From the NCBI RefSeq assembly GCF_004353925.1, contig NZ_SMOK01000011.1, positions 310,001 through 374,000 on the forward strand: a DNA stretch of 64,000 nucleotides, in the 5' to 3' direction. The notes under the pieces were generated by a model. The model had not been told where the DNA came from. It did no database searches and worked only from the letters and a program-made list of their open reading frames with translations. Within the stretch, counting starts at the first letter, position 1. The number at the start of each line of letters is the position of its first letter. Source of the DNA: Pseudomonas sp. H9 (lineage in GTDB: Bacteria; Pseudomonadota; Gammaproteobacteria; Pseudomonadales; Pseudomonadaceae). This document shows positions 56,455-64,000 of this stretch, piece after piece. Both the position numbers and the translations under genes were made by a program.

Positions 56455-57492
56455 TTAGGATGCTGGCTGGGCCTCAGGTAGCTTCCAGGTGCCATCGAGC
56501 ACGGCTTTGGCCGGCTGATAGAAGCGCACCATGTAGTTCCAACCCGGCATGATCGGCAAGCAGTTGGCCACCCCTGGCTTGCAATCGCCGAAGCGCACCG
56601 AAACGCTGCCGTCTTCGGCTTTTTGCGCGTTCAGATTATTCAGGGCATAGGCACCCTGCGGGTTTTTGCGAAATTGCCCTTGCGCGTCATACACGCTGAC
56701 TGACCAGAAGGCGCCTTTGGGTACGTCGGCAACCTTCAGCTGGTAGGCGGTTTTGCCGTCATTGTGCGGCGGTGTAACCACTTGGTAATAAGCGTCTTTC
56801 TCCGGGTTGCCGCCCCAGGCCATAGCACTGCCGATCAAGTGGCGCACCGGATCAACCTCGCCATGTTTGCCGAACATGCCGCGCGAATCAGGCAGGGTCG
56901 CGCCCAGGGCAAACAACGTTTGGCGAATCTGGGCACGGCTGGTTTCGTCCCAATTCGGTACCTGGAACTGGCCCGGGCCATTCTCCTGTTTCGCGACGAT
57001 TGCATCCTGCAGCGCGGCAATCTTCTGCAGGTCTTGCGGGTCGGCTGGGTTGATCAGCGTACGCACACCAAACATCACATAGCGAGTGTCGACATCCGCC
57101 GGGTTGAGGCGGTATTCCCCGGCGCCATAGTGCACGCCCAGCACCTGATGATCCTCATCGATCATTACCAGCGACATGAAACGGCCTCCGGCGTCGGGCA
57201 GGGTCACGCTCACCGGGCCTGCCTTCATGTCAAATACGGCAGTGGAGTACAGGGTATCGCGATTGGGGCGGATGACCGTCGGGCGATCGACCGGGATCAA
57301 GTCGCGCCAGTGCGAGAAGGTGCCAAAGCCACCGCGTTTGGCCGTCAGGCTGAAGTAGCGGTCGGTTTCGGCGCGAGTGAAGTTATCGACGGTTACCGTG
57401 ACCGCCTCGGCGGGCAGCGTTTGGCTATGGGCAACAGGCAGGTAAGCGCAATACACGGCGATAGCCGCCACCAGTGGTTTCAACGCAATCAT
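56455..57492 (-). CDS. DUF1254/DUF1214 family exported protein
   Basis: This encodes a 345-residue protein with a signal peptide (MIALKPLVAAIAVYCAYLPV, then AHSQTLPAE). It has the DUF1254-type N-terminal part (WRDLIPVDRPTVIRPNRDTL near residue 65) and the DUF1214-type C-terminal part (FWSVSVYDAQGQF near residue 255). The family is of unknown function. It lies 56 bases after a paralogue with the same architecture, so the two form one operon. Confidence 0.85.
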   Translation of the reverse strand: MIALKPLVAAIAVYCAYLPVAHSQTLPAEAVTVTVDNFTRAETDRYFSLTAKRGGFGTFSHWRDLIPVDRPTVIRPNRDTLYSTAVFDMKAGPVSVTLPDAGGRFMSLVMIDEDHQVLGVHYGAGEYRLNPADVDTRYVMFGVRTLINPADPQDLQKIAALQDAIVAKQENGPGQFQVPNWDETSRAQIRQTLFALGATLPDSRGMFGKHGEVDPVRHLIGSAMAWGGNPEKDAYYQVVTPPHNDGKTAYQLKVADVPKGAFWSVSVYDAQGQFRKNPQGAYALNNLNAQKAEDGSVSVRFGDCKPGVANCLPIMPGWNYMVRFYQPAKAVLDGTWKLPEAQPAS

Positions 57493-57548
57493 TATTCTTA
57501 TCCTTTTACACGGTTAGGCCGCAGCGCTTGCCACAGCCTTGAATGGCT

Positions 57549-58904
57549 TCAGCGCTTGACCAGCGCTGGCGGGAAGTAGTTGCCGTCGGCAACCAGCCCT
57601 TTTGCACCGTAGTAGCGGAACATCAGCTTGAACGGTTGCCCGGCGACCGTCGGCAACCAGTTGGTTTCAGCGCCATTGGCCGGTGCTTGCGGCCCGAAAT
57701 ACAAGGTCAGCGAGCCATCGGGGTTGTAGCTCAGGTTTGACTGGTTATTGAGCAAAAACCGCCCCTGCGGATTAGGCAGAACGCGAAACTGTTTGGCATC
57801 GGTAGCAGTGATCGACCAGAAGTAACGGGCATACTTCGCCGGTAATTGATCGGCTGGAAAGGTCATTGAGTAACTGGCGCTGCCATCGAGCAGCTCACCG
57901 TTATCCAGCGCCGCACCACGGAAGTAGTGCACTTCCTGTTGGGTGTTGGCCCAGATGCCACCGTAGTCCACCAGGGTGCGGGTCAGGTAGTCAGCGCCAT
58001 AGCTTCCGGAAACTGCCGGGCGCACCCAGCCATTGTGCAGCGTGCCAGGGCCGATGGTGACGATCGCCTTGGCCAGGGCCGGATAGGCGTGGCCTTTGAT
58101 CTGCTTATCGACCGCAGCGCGTGCTGCCGGGTCGCTGATCGCTGCCGCAATTGCCCGCACCTTTGCCTGCAATGCCTGCATGCCGGGATTCAGATCGGGT
58201 TCGCGCAACGCGAGTTCGGCACTGTCGAAGGCCTCGACACCCGGCGGTTTAGGCAGCGCGAAGATCGGCGTGGCGGGTATGGCTTCGGTCACCGGGGTAC
58301 CCGTGGCGCGCAGGGTGAACTGCTGCTGCAGTTGTTCGGCTTGCTTCCAGTCCGCCCCTAATTCCACCCGCGACAGTACCCGCGCGGTGGAGACCGGCAG
58401 GTCAATGCGCTTCACCCCGTCTGGCAAGGCGACGTCAGCGCCCTTCTGGCACACGGCGAATTCGCCATAGGGATGCTCAGGTAGCGCGCGCTCATTGATG
58501 TTGGCCAGGGTTTCCCCCCAACCATTGAGAAACTGCACCGTGTAGTAGCGCCCTTCGATCTTCGGCACACTGACCAAGGTGCAACTGCGCGCATCCAGTG
58601 CTAACCAAGCCTCTGAATAGGCGACATCGAGGTTGGGGTTAGGCCATTCCACAGCACCGGGCTTGCGGTGCACCAGCTCATTCCAGCGCATCCCTTCCTG
58701 GAAATCCAACTGCTGCTGGCGCAGCACCAACAGCCGCCCGAGCAGGTAGAGGTAGGCGTCGCTGACGTCTTGATCGGCAAAGCCCTGTGCCTGCGATACC
58801 ACAGGCGCCTGCACGGCCTGAGCAGCCGTTGGCGGCAAGAGCGCCGCCAGGCAAGCAATAGTCAGCGCGCGTTTGGCCAGCGTAAAGCGTGATGGGGGTC
58901 TCAT
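57549..58904 (-). CDS. DUF1254/DUF1214 family exported protein, larger paralogue
   Basis: This encodes a 451-residue protein with a signal peptide (ALTIACLAALLPPTAAQA). The DUF1254-like region includes VEWPNPNLDVAYSEAWLAL near residue 75, and the DUF1214-like end has YFWSITATDAKQFRVLPNPQ and the final LMFRYYGAKG. It is the upstream gene of the pair. Function is unknown; two unequal paralogues in tandem suggest a two-component enzyme or divergent substrates. Confidence 0.85.
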   Translation of the reverse strand: MRPPSRFTLAKRALTIACLAALLPPTAAQAVQAPVVSQAQGFADQDVSDAYLYLLGRLLVLRQQQLDFQEGMRWNELVHRKPGAVEWPNPNLDVAYSEAWLALDARSCTLVSVPKIEGRYYTVQFLNGWGETLANINERALPEHPYGEFAVCQKGADVALPDGVKRIDLPVSTARVLSRVELGADWKQAEQLQQQFTLRATGTPVTEAIPATPIFALPKPPGVEAFDSAELALREPDLNPGMQALQAKVRAIAAAISDPAARAAVDKQIKGHAYPALAKAIVTIGPGTLHNGWVRPAVSGSYGADYLTRTLVDYGGIWANTQQEVHYFRGAALDNGELLDGSASYSMTFPADQLPAKYARYFWSITATDAKQFRVLPNPQGRFLLNNQSNLSYNPDGSLTLYFGPQAPANGAETNWLPTVAGQPFKLMFRYYGAKGLVADGNYFPPALVKR

Positions 58905-59102
58905 TATTATTCTCCATAGTGATCCATTCGCTGAAGCACCGGCAGCTTAAGCACCATTCGCCCTGAACCTGTACCGCTCCTTTGGAGTGGGGTTGGTCAA
59001 TCGAAACGCCTTCGGCTTGACCTGTATCAAGCCGGAAAATGCCTACAGGCGTAGATAGATAGTGTGCTTTACGTACTTCTCCCTTTCCACGGAGTGAATC
59101 CC

Positions 59103-59672
59103 ATGGCACTGACTCAATCCACCTCACAGCCACCCTCTGCCGGTGCTTTTGCTCACGAATCAGGCGAGCACTGGATTGAACCCCTTAAAGACGGCGGCCA
59201 CGTATTGATCCGACCGTTGCGTGCTGAAGACCGCGAACGCGAAAAAGCCTTCATCATGCGGCTGTCCCCCGAATCGCGGCACTTTCGCTTTCTGTGTCAG
59301 ATCAACGAACCCGGCAAGGCCATGCTTGATCAGCTGATGACCATCGATCAGCAGCATATGGCCTATGTCGCCCTGGCCCATGTCGATGGCGAACTGCAGG
59401 AAGTCGGCATCAGCCGCTATGCTGCCGGTGCTTCGCCCGACGAATGCGAGTGTGCACTGACTGTTGATGATCAGTGGCGCCACCGCGGCCTTGGGCCTTT
59501 GCTGCTTAGCCACTTGATCGACCACGCACGCGATCATGGCTATAAAGACATGTATTCCATTGAAGACGCCGCCAACACCTACATGCACGACCTGGCGCGT
59601 GCCTTCGGCTTCTCGACCGCGCGTGATCCCGATGATGCCTGTCGGGTGGTCCATCGCCTCGCCTTGAGGTGA
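59103..59672 (+). CDS. GNAT acetyltransferase
   Basis: This encodes a 189-residue GNAT. The conserved region is LIRPLRAEDREREKAFIMRL and SPESRHFRFLCQINEPGKAM near residues 35-75, and the acetyl-CoA motif A is DDQWRHRGLGPLLLSHLID near residue 125. ATG 59103 is used. The PESRYxRF-like motif resembles GNATs found with universal stress proteins. The USP gene follows after 34 bases. Substrate unknown. Confidence 0.88.
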   Translation: MALTQSTSQPPSAGAFAHESGEHWIEPLKDGGHVLIRPLRAEDREREKAFIMRLSPESRHFRFLCQINEPGKAMLDQLMTIDQQHMAYVALAHVDGELQEVGISRYAAGASPDECECALTVDDQWRHRGLGPLLLSHLIDHARDHGYKDMYSIEDAANTYMHDLARAFGFSTARDPDDACRVVHRLALR

Positions 59673-59706
59673 CACGCACTGCTCGGTACTGAATAAGGAG
59701 ATCGCT

Positions 59707-60582
59707 ATGCCCCCGTTGAACCACATCCTGGTTGCCACTGACCTGTCTGCCCCGGCTCGCCACGCGGCGGAGCGTGCGGCACTGTTGAGCAAAGAGCTGA
59801 ACGCCAAGCTGGACCTGCTCTATGTTGCCAACTCGGCGCCGTTCGAACGCCTCAAGCAGATTGTCGCGCCGAATGACGATTTACTGCAGCGCAGCGTCGA
59901 TGCCGGTAAAAAGCACACGCACGAACTGGCAACGCATCTGTTCGATGAGTATGGCGCGGCCTCGGGCGTACAGGTCATGGCCGGTCGCGTGGTCACCGAA
60001 ATAACCCGTGAAGTGCAGGACCGTCGCACCGATCTGCTGGTCTGCGGGGCAAAGGGACAAAGCCGCGTACGCCATCTGCTATTGGGCTCGACCGTTCAAC
60101 GCATGCTCAGCCGCATGCTCTGCTCTACCCTGGTGGTCAAGCAGCCGCCGCGCAACGAATACCGCCGCGTATTGGTGCCGGTCGATTTCTCGGCCTCGTC
60201 GCTGCGCACCATCGAGCTGGCCAAGTCTGTCGCACCTCAGGCCGATATCATCCTGCTGCACGTGTTTGAAGCGCCCTTCGAATCGAGCATGCGCCTGGCC
60301 AATGTCGACCCTGACACCCTCAAGCACTACCGCAATGTCATCAAGAAAGATGCGGTAGAACAGCTAGCGGCGCTCAGCGACACCTGTGATTTGCCCGATG
60401 CCAAACAGCTGGTGCTCCAGGGCGACCCTGCGTGGAAAATCGTCGAGCAGGAACAGGATCTGGACTGCGATCTGATCGTCATCGGTAAACAAGGCGAAAG
60501 CGCGCTGGAAGAGCTGTTGGTGGGCAGCATCACCAAGTACGTCCTCAGCGAATCGCGCTGTGATGTGTTGGTGTCTCTGTAA
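59707..60582 (+). CDS. Universal stress protein, two tandem UspA domains
   Basis: This encodes a 291-residue protein with two UspA domains: residues 1-145 (LNHILVATDLSAPARHAAER) and 146-291 (RRVLVPVDFSASSLRTIELA). The second domain ends with the ATP-binding GKQGESALEELLVGSITKYV. AAGGAG precedes the ATG. It is co-transcribed with the GNAT gene and probably serves in general stress survival. Confidence 0.9.
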   Translation: MPPLNHILVATDLSAPARHAAERAALLSKELNAKLDLLYVANSAPFERLKQIVAPNDDLLQRSVDAGKKHTHELATHLFDEYGAASGVQVMAGRVVTEITREVQDRRTDLLVCGAKGQSRVRHLLLGSTVQRMLSRMLCSTLVVKQPPRNEYRRVLVPVDFSASSLRTIELAKSVAPQADIILLHVFEAPFESSMRLANVDPDTLKHYRNVIKKDAVEQLAALSDTCDLPDAKQLVLQGDPAWKIVEQEQDLDCDLIVIGKQGESALEELLVGSITKYVLSESRCDVLVSL

Positions 60583-60606
60583 CTTTCCGGCTTCGCAACC
60601 CTAGCG

Positions 60607-60635
60607 CCAGGGTGCCGTAACCTGACGGCCCCTGG
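60607..60635. terminator. Hairpin between convergent USP and regulator genes
   Basis: CCAGGG plus GCCGT (60607-60618, one bulged T) pair with ACGGCCCCTGG (60625-60635). An 11-bp stem sits between convergent genes; without a T tract it is a plausible but weak terminator. Confidence 0.45.
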
Positions 60636-60651
60636 TCTCACCCCACCTGCC

Positions 60652-62229
60652 CTACTCGGGCAAGCCCGCCAACCTCAGCCCGTCAGCGAACCGCTCAAGG
60701 TCTTGCGCCCGCTGTAGGGGCAACCAGTGCTGCAGATTACCGACCCTGAAGTCAGGGTCCAATGCTTGCAAGCGCTGAACCGTAACGCGCGCTTTGTCCA
60801 ACTGCCCGCTGTGCGCTTGGCTGGCCGCGAGCAAGGCCACGGCCGGCAACAGGCTTGGCAAATTGCCCAGGGCCTTTTCCGCCCAGGCCGAAGCGATGTC
60901 GAAGCGTCCGGCGAAAAAATGCGCCAGGGCCATGCCCACTTGCATACGGAACATCTCCGGGTCCAGAGGGCTCAGGCGCACGGCATGGTTGAGGTTGTCG
61001 ATGGCGGCATCGGTTTCACCGCGCAGTGCCCTCAATATGCCACCCAGGAACCAGGACGGGGCCAGGTTGGGGTTGAGCAGCCGGGCCCGGTCGAGCAAGG
61101 CGATGCCGCTATCGACATCACCAACCAGATGGGCCAGCGCATGGCCACCGCGGGTGAGTGCTACGGCGTCGTCACGCCCCAATTCCACCGCCAGCCGCGC
61201 CAGGCGCGCGCCTTCGGCAACTTCCCTGGGGCGGTCGATCATCCAGCCATTGATTTTGCGCCAGAAGTGGCACCAGGCAGCCATGCCGTAGGCAGAGGCA
61301 TACTCTGGATCAAGTTCAATCGCCCGGTAGAACAACTCCAGCGCCTGCTCCATGGCCTGCTGATTACCCTGGTGCAACTTTGCCGTGCCGCGCAGGAAGT
61401 AGTCGTAGGCATCCAGGCTGTCGGTGGGTTTGCCCTTGGCCCGCTCGATTTCTGCTCGTTCCAGCTGCGGTGCAATGGCGCCGACGACACTTTCGGCAAT
61501 GCGGTCCTGCAGTTCGAAGATGTTATCGAGCAGACCTTCGAAACGTTCCGCCCAGATGTGCATGCCACGGCTGGCGTCGATCAGTTGCCCGGTGATGCGC
61601 ACTTTGTTGCCGGATTTACGGATGCTGCCTTCGAGCACATAACGCACCCCCAGCGCCTGCCCTACGCCCTGAACATCTACCGCCCTGCCCTTGTAGGTAA
61701 AGCTGGAGTTGCGGGCAATGACAAACAGCCAGCGGAGGCGCGACAACGCGGTGATGATGTCTTCGACGATGCCGTCAGCGAAATAGTCTTGCTCGGCATC
61801 GCCGCTGAGATTCTGAAACGGCAGCACGATGATTGATGGCTTCTCGGGGAGCAGCAGCGCGGGCTCTTCCATCGCCTTGTCACCCGATTCGCTTGCAACC
61901 ACCACAACGCCGGGGCTGTCGCTGTGCCTGATCAGGCCGACGAAGCGGTAGCCCTTGCGTGCCACGGTACGCACCAGGCGCTGCTCTTCACCGCTGTCAC
62001 CAATGGCTTTGCGCACTGCATTGATGTGGCTGGTAATGGTCGACTCGGAAACGATACGCGCGCCCCACACCGCGTCAAGCAGCTCTTCCTTGCTGACCAC
62101 ACGATCATTATGGATTAGCAGTTGCAGCAGCAAGTCGAACACCTGCGGCCCGACGGCCACAGCCTGGCCTCGCCAGGTCAATTCCCGGCGCTCTTGGTCG
62201 AGCACGTAGTCTTCAAACGCGAATGGCAA
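60652..62229 (-). CDS. Winged-helix regulator with TolB-like and TPR domains
   Basis: This encodes a 525-residue regulator. An OmpR/CadC-type winged helix covers residues 1-100 (VFDLLLQLLIHNDRVVSKEE and the recognition part SESTITSHINAVRKAIGD). Residues 130-255 match the TolB/adenylate-cyclase-associated region (SIIVLPFQNLSGDAEQDYFA), followed by TPR-like repeats. No membrane segment is seen, so it is cytoplasmic. It is divergent from the NmrA-like/cupin pair and is the obvious candidate to control it. Confidence 0.87.
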   Translation of the reverse strand: MPFAFEDYVLDQERRELTWRGQAVAVGPQVFDLLLQLLIHNDRVVSKEELLDAVWGARIVSESTITSHINAVRKAIGDSGEEQRLVRTVARKGYRFVGLIRHSDSPGVVVVASESGDKAMEEPALLLPEKPSIIVLPFQNLSGDAEQDYFADGIVEDIITALSRLRWLFVIARNSSFTYKGRAVDVQGVGQALGVRYVLEGSIRKSGNKVRITGQLIDASRGMHIWAERFEGLLDNIFELQDRIAESVVGAIAPQLERAEIERAKGKPTDSLDAYDYFLRGTAKLHQGNQQAMEQALELFYRAIELDPEYASAYGMAAWCHFWRKINGWMIDRPREVAEGARLARLAVELGRDDAVALTRGGHALAHLVGDVDSGIALLDRARLLNPNLAPSWFLGGILRALRGETDAAIDNLNHAVRLSPLDPEMFRMQVGMALAHFFAGRFDIASAWAEKALGNLPSLLPAVALLAASQAHSGQLDKARVTVQRLQALDPDFRVGNLQHWLPLQRAQDLERFADGLRLAGLPE

Positions 62230-62435
62230 GGTCAGTATCCCCTGGCAGAGTGCCCTGGGCCTCCCTGTCCGTGGCGATAATCACTATCAACTGATGATCA
62301 TACGGCAGCTTTGGACGAAAAAGCAGGCGTGCGTGAAGGAAAAGCCAAGCCCAGTGCAAAGACCCGGCGCCAACAAAACGGCACTCTGGACCTACCCGGA
62401 CGGCAATGCTTGCCGCCCCTTAACGGAGTGTTGAA

Positions 62436-63197
62436 ATGAAAATCGTCGTCATTGGAGGCACTGGCCTCATTGGTTCGAAATTGGTCAAGAACCTCACCGC
62501 GCGTGGCCACCAGGCACTCGCCGCCTCACCCGCCACCGGGGTCAACAGCATCACCCGTGAGGGCCTGGCCGCAGCCATGGATGGCGCCGATGTCGTGGTT
62601 GATGTCGCCAACGCGCCATCATGGGAGGACCAAGCAGTGCTTGAGTTCTTCCAGACCTCCACACGCAACCTGCTGGCAGCCGAAGCTGCTGCTGGCGTGG
62701 GCCATCACATTGCCCTGTCAATCGTCGCTTGTGAGCGTTCGCCCGCCAACGGCTACTTCCGCGCCAAGGTCGAGCAAGAAGCGCTGATCAAGGCCAGCGG
62801 TCAGCCCTATAGCCTGGTGCGAGCGACCCAGTTCTTCGAGTTTGTCGGGGGCATTGCCGAGTCGTCGCTCGTCGGGGATGAAGTCCACCTGTCGCCTGCT
62901 TTGATCCAGCCCATCGCCTCCGACGATGTCGCTGCGGCGCTGACGGATGTCGCGCTGGCCACACCGCTCAACGGCACACTGGAAATCGCCGGCCCCGAAG
63001 CCATGCCACTGGATGAGCTGGTACGGCGCTTTTTCCGTGCCACTCATGACAGCCGCACGGTGGTAGCGGATGTACACGCACGTTACTTCGGCGACGTACT
63101 CAACGACCGGTCGCTGACCCCCGGTGAGCATCCGCGCCTGGGTGCAATCCACTTTGAAGACTGGCTTGCCCGCTCGGCGGCCCAAGCAGCTCGCTGA
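62436..63197 (+). CDS. NmrA-like NAD(P)-binding oxidoreductase
   Basis: This encodes a 253-residue atypical SDR. It begins MKIVVIGGTGLIGSKLVKNL, giving the dinucleotide motif GGTGLIG at residues 7-13. The catalytic Tyr/Lys pair is replaced in NmrA style, with NGYFRAKVEQEALIKASGQP in the middle. Such proteins act as sensors of NAD(P)H or as quinone/isoflavone reductases. It is 32 bases from the cupin gene and divergent from the TPR regulator. Confidence 0.88.
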   Translation: MKIVVIGGTGLIGSKLVKNLTARGHQALAASPATGVNSITREGLAAAMDGADVVVDVANAPSWEDQAVLEFFQTSTRNLLAAEAAAGVGHHIALSIVACERSPANGYFRAKVEQEALIKASGQPYSLVRATQFFEFVGGIAESSLVGDEVHLSPALIQPIASDDVAAALTDVALATPLNGTLEIAGPEAMPLDELVRRFFRATHDSRTVVADVHARYFGDVLNDRSLTPGEHPRLGAIHFEDWLARSAAQAAR

Positions 63198-63229
63198 TTC
63201 TCCCCTGTACTTGTAGGAGTAGCGCAATC

Positions 63230-63640
63230 ATGACTCGATTCCTTCTGGCGGCGGCCTTCGCCGTACTGTCCATCACCACCGCCTCGGCCGCCGAGCCGAC
63301 ACCGGGCAAAGTCACCCTGGTGTTCGACCGCACCCTGCCGAACGTGCCAGGTAAGAGCCTGCGCGGTGTACTGGTGGAGTATGCGCCGGGTGGCGCATCA
63401 CCGGCCCATACCCACCCCAAATCAGCCTTCATCTATGCCACGGTACTGGAAGGCGCGGTACGCATCCGGGTTAACGACGAACCCGAAAAAATCTACAAGG
63501 CCGGGGAAAACTTCGTCGAAGAGCCCGGCTCGTTCCATGCCGTCAGCGCCAATGCCAGCGATACCCAGCCCGCACGGCTGTTGGCTGTATTCGTTCTCAA
63601 CACGGAAGAAAAAGACCTGGTGACCCCAGTCAAGCCATAA
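63230..63640 (+). CDS. Exported small cupin protein
   Basis: This encodes a 136-residue single-cupin protein with a signal peptide (MTRFLLAAAFAVLSITTASA, then AEPTPGK). The cupin metal-site motif reads GGASPAHTHPKSAFIYATVLEG near residue 50, and GSFHAVSANASDTQ supplies the last His. Function is unknown; it is co-transcribed with the NmrA-like gene. Periplasmic cupins of this kind are common in Pseudomonas. Confidence 0.85.
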   Translation: MTRFLLAAAFAVLSITTASAAEPTPGKVTLVFDRTLPNVPGKSLRGVLVEYAPGGASPAHTHPKSAFIYATVLEGAVRIRVNDEPEKIYKAGENFVEEPGSFHAVSANASDTQPARLLAVFVLNTEEKDLVTPVKP

Positions 63641-63662
63641 CCACAGTTGGAACAGGCTTGCC

Positions 63663-63731
63663 GTAGGAGCGGGCTTGCCCCGCGATGCGATCCGTCTGAC
63701 AAACCGCATCGCAGGGCAAGCCCGCGCCTAC
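63663..63731. repeat. REP doublet
   Basis: GTAGGAGCGGGCTTGCCCCG and an inverted copy (ATCGCAGGGCAAGCCCGCGC) flank a short spacer, past the cupin stop codon. Confidence 0.88.
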
Positions 63732-63751
63732 TGGCGAGGGACGATCAGCGC

Positions 63752-63828
63752 AATGTGTTGACAATTATTTTGCAAAAGACTTCTTTCACCCGTATATTCC
63801 TGCCGCAAGCGATTAATGTGTCAACAAT
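63752..63828. promoter_or_regulatory. Direct repeat AATGTGTYRACAAT, two copies 63 bases apart
   Basis: AATGTGTTGACAAT (63752-63765) and AATGTGTCAACAAT (63815-63828) differ only at two adjacent positions. Each is a near-palindrome of the form TGTnnACA, as bound by GntR-family repressors. The 63-base distance is exactly six turns at 10.5 bases per turn. They lie upstream of the gene starting at 63980 and probably control it. Apart from the REP doublet I see nothing else in 63641-63979. Confidence 0.55.
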
Positions 63829-63979
63829 AAACATAATACGCACCTTACAGATTTCGCAGGGGCAGGCTGCTTTCGGCGGTCTTTGGAGCGGTCACTCTCA
63901 TTGGCCGAACATCTGCTCCTGCTTTTAACGTCCAAGCCTTGCCCGCGCACGTTGCCACGTGCTCTACAGGAGATCGCCA

Positions 63980-64000
63980 GTGCTCGAAGCCTATGCCCAC
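63980..64000 (+). CDS. Start of next gene, possibly aconitate hydratase B
   Basis: A GTG start at 63980 follows AGGAG at 63967-63971, giving MLEAYAH before the window ends. The opening MLEAY resembles AcnB of Pseudomonas, but seven residues do not settle it. The paired operator-like repeats upstream suggest regulated expression. Confidence 0.35.

Overview
The window is chromosomal DNA of a fluorescent Pseudomonas, most likely of the P. putida group. The evidence is the GC-rich codon use, dispersed REP doublets with the core GCGGGCTTGCCCCGCGAT, and locally recognisable gene orders: a pedF/pedE ethanol-oxidation segment, agmR, and a sigma-54 activator next to gntP-type permease, hbdH and acetoacetyl-CoA synthetase. 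No rRNA, tRNA, prophage or CRISPR array was seen.

1-21.8 kb is one large acyl-CoA catabolic island. It holds an SCPx-type thiolase (cut by the window start), a DUF1302/DUF1329 envelope pair, a five-gene minus-strand operon (two LCAD-type dehydrogenases, a bifunctional SDR-MaoC protein, a thiolase-like protein lacking catalytic residues, an acyl-CoA ligase), a MalT-like LuxR regulator, a third LCAD-type dehydrogenase, and a plus-strand set (DmdC-type dehydrogenase, FadB/L-bifunctional-like protein, SDR). The mixture resembles peroxisomal beta-oxidation and suggests a branched, terpenoid or sterol-like substrate, which the sequence alone does not identify. A four-copy array of an exactly 150-bp REP-containing unit lies at 4.7-5.35 kb.

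21.9-29.3 kb holds a lone tyrosine recombinase, a glycerate kinase / CdaR-type regulator / MFS transporter set for sugar acids, and a valine-type pair (3-hydroxyisobutyryl-CoA hydrolase and isobutyryl-CoA-type dehydrogenase). 29.3-34.1 kb is a PQQ ethanol dehydrogenase module: cytochrome c550 (pedF), the calcium-type dehydrogenase (pedE), an exported pentapeptide-repeat protein, a PedR2-like response regulator without an adjacent kinase, and AgmR. 34.1-35.7 kb carries a DAHP synthase behind a 44-codon leader peptide with the aromatic run FYFGYWF, mutually exclusive RNA pairings and a very strong intrinsic terminator. This looks like a transcription attenuator and is the best regulatory find of the window.

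35.9-46.3 kb contains two small parvulins, a YejABE peptide importer without its ATPase gene, and the ketone-body module (activator, permease, 3-hydroxybutyrate dehydrogenase, acetoacetyl-CoA synthetase) with a visible -24/-12 promoter and upstream enhancer-like sites. 46.3-64 kb is ordinary core or accessory chromosome: LysE exporter, PPP phosphatase, DUF3016 protein, di-Mop protein, ABC-F protein YbiT, MFS, hydrolase, azoreductase with divergent LysR regulator, two DUF1254-family proteins, GNAT, universal stress protein, a winged-helix/TPR regulator divergent from an NmrA-like/cupin pair, and the first codons of a gene that may be an aconitase B. REP doublets sit in about ten of the gaps between genes.
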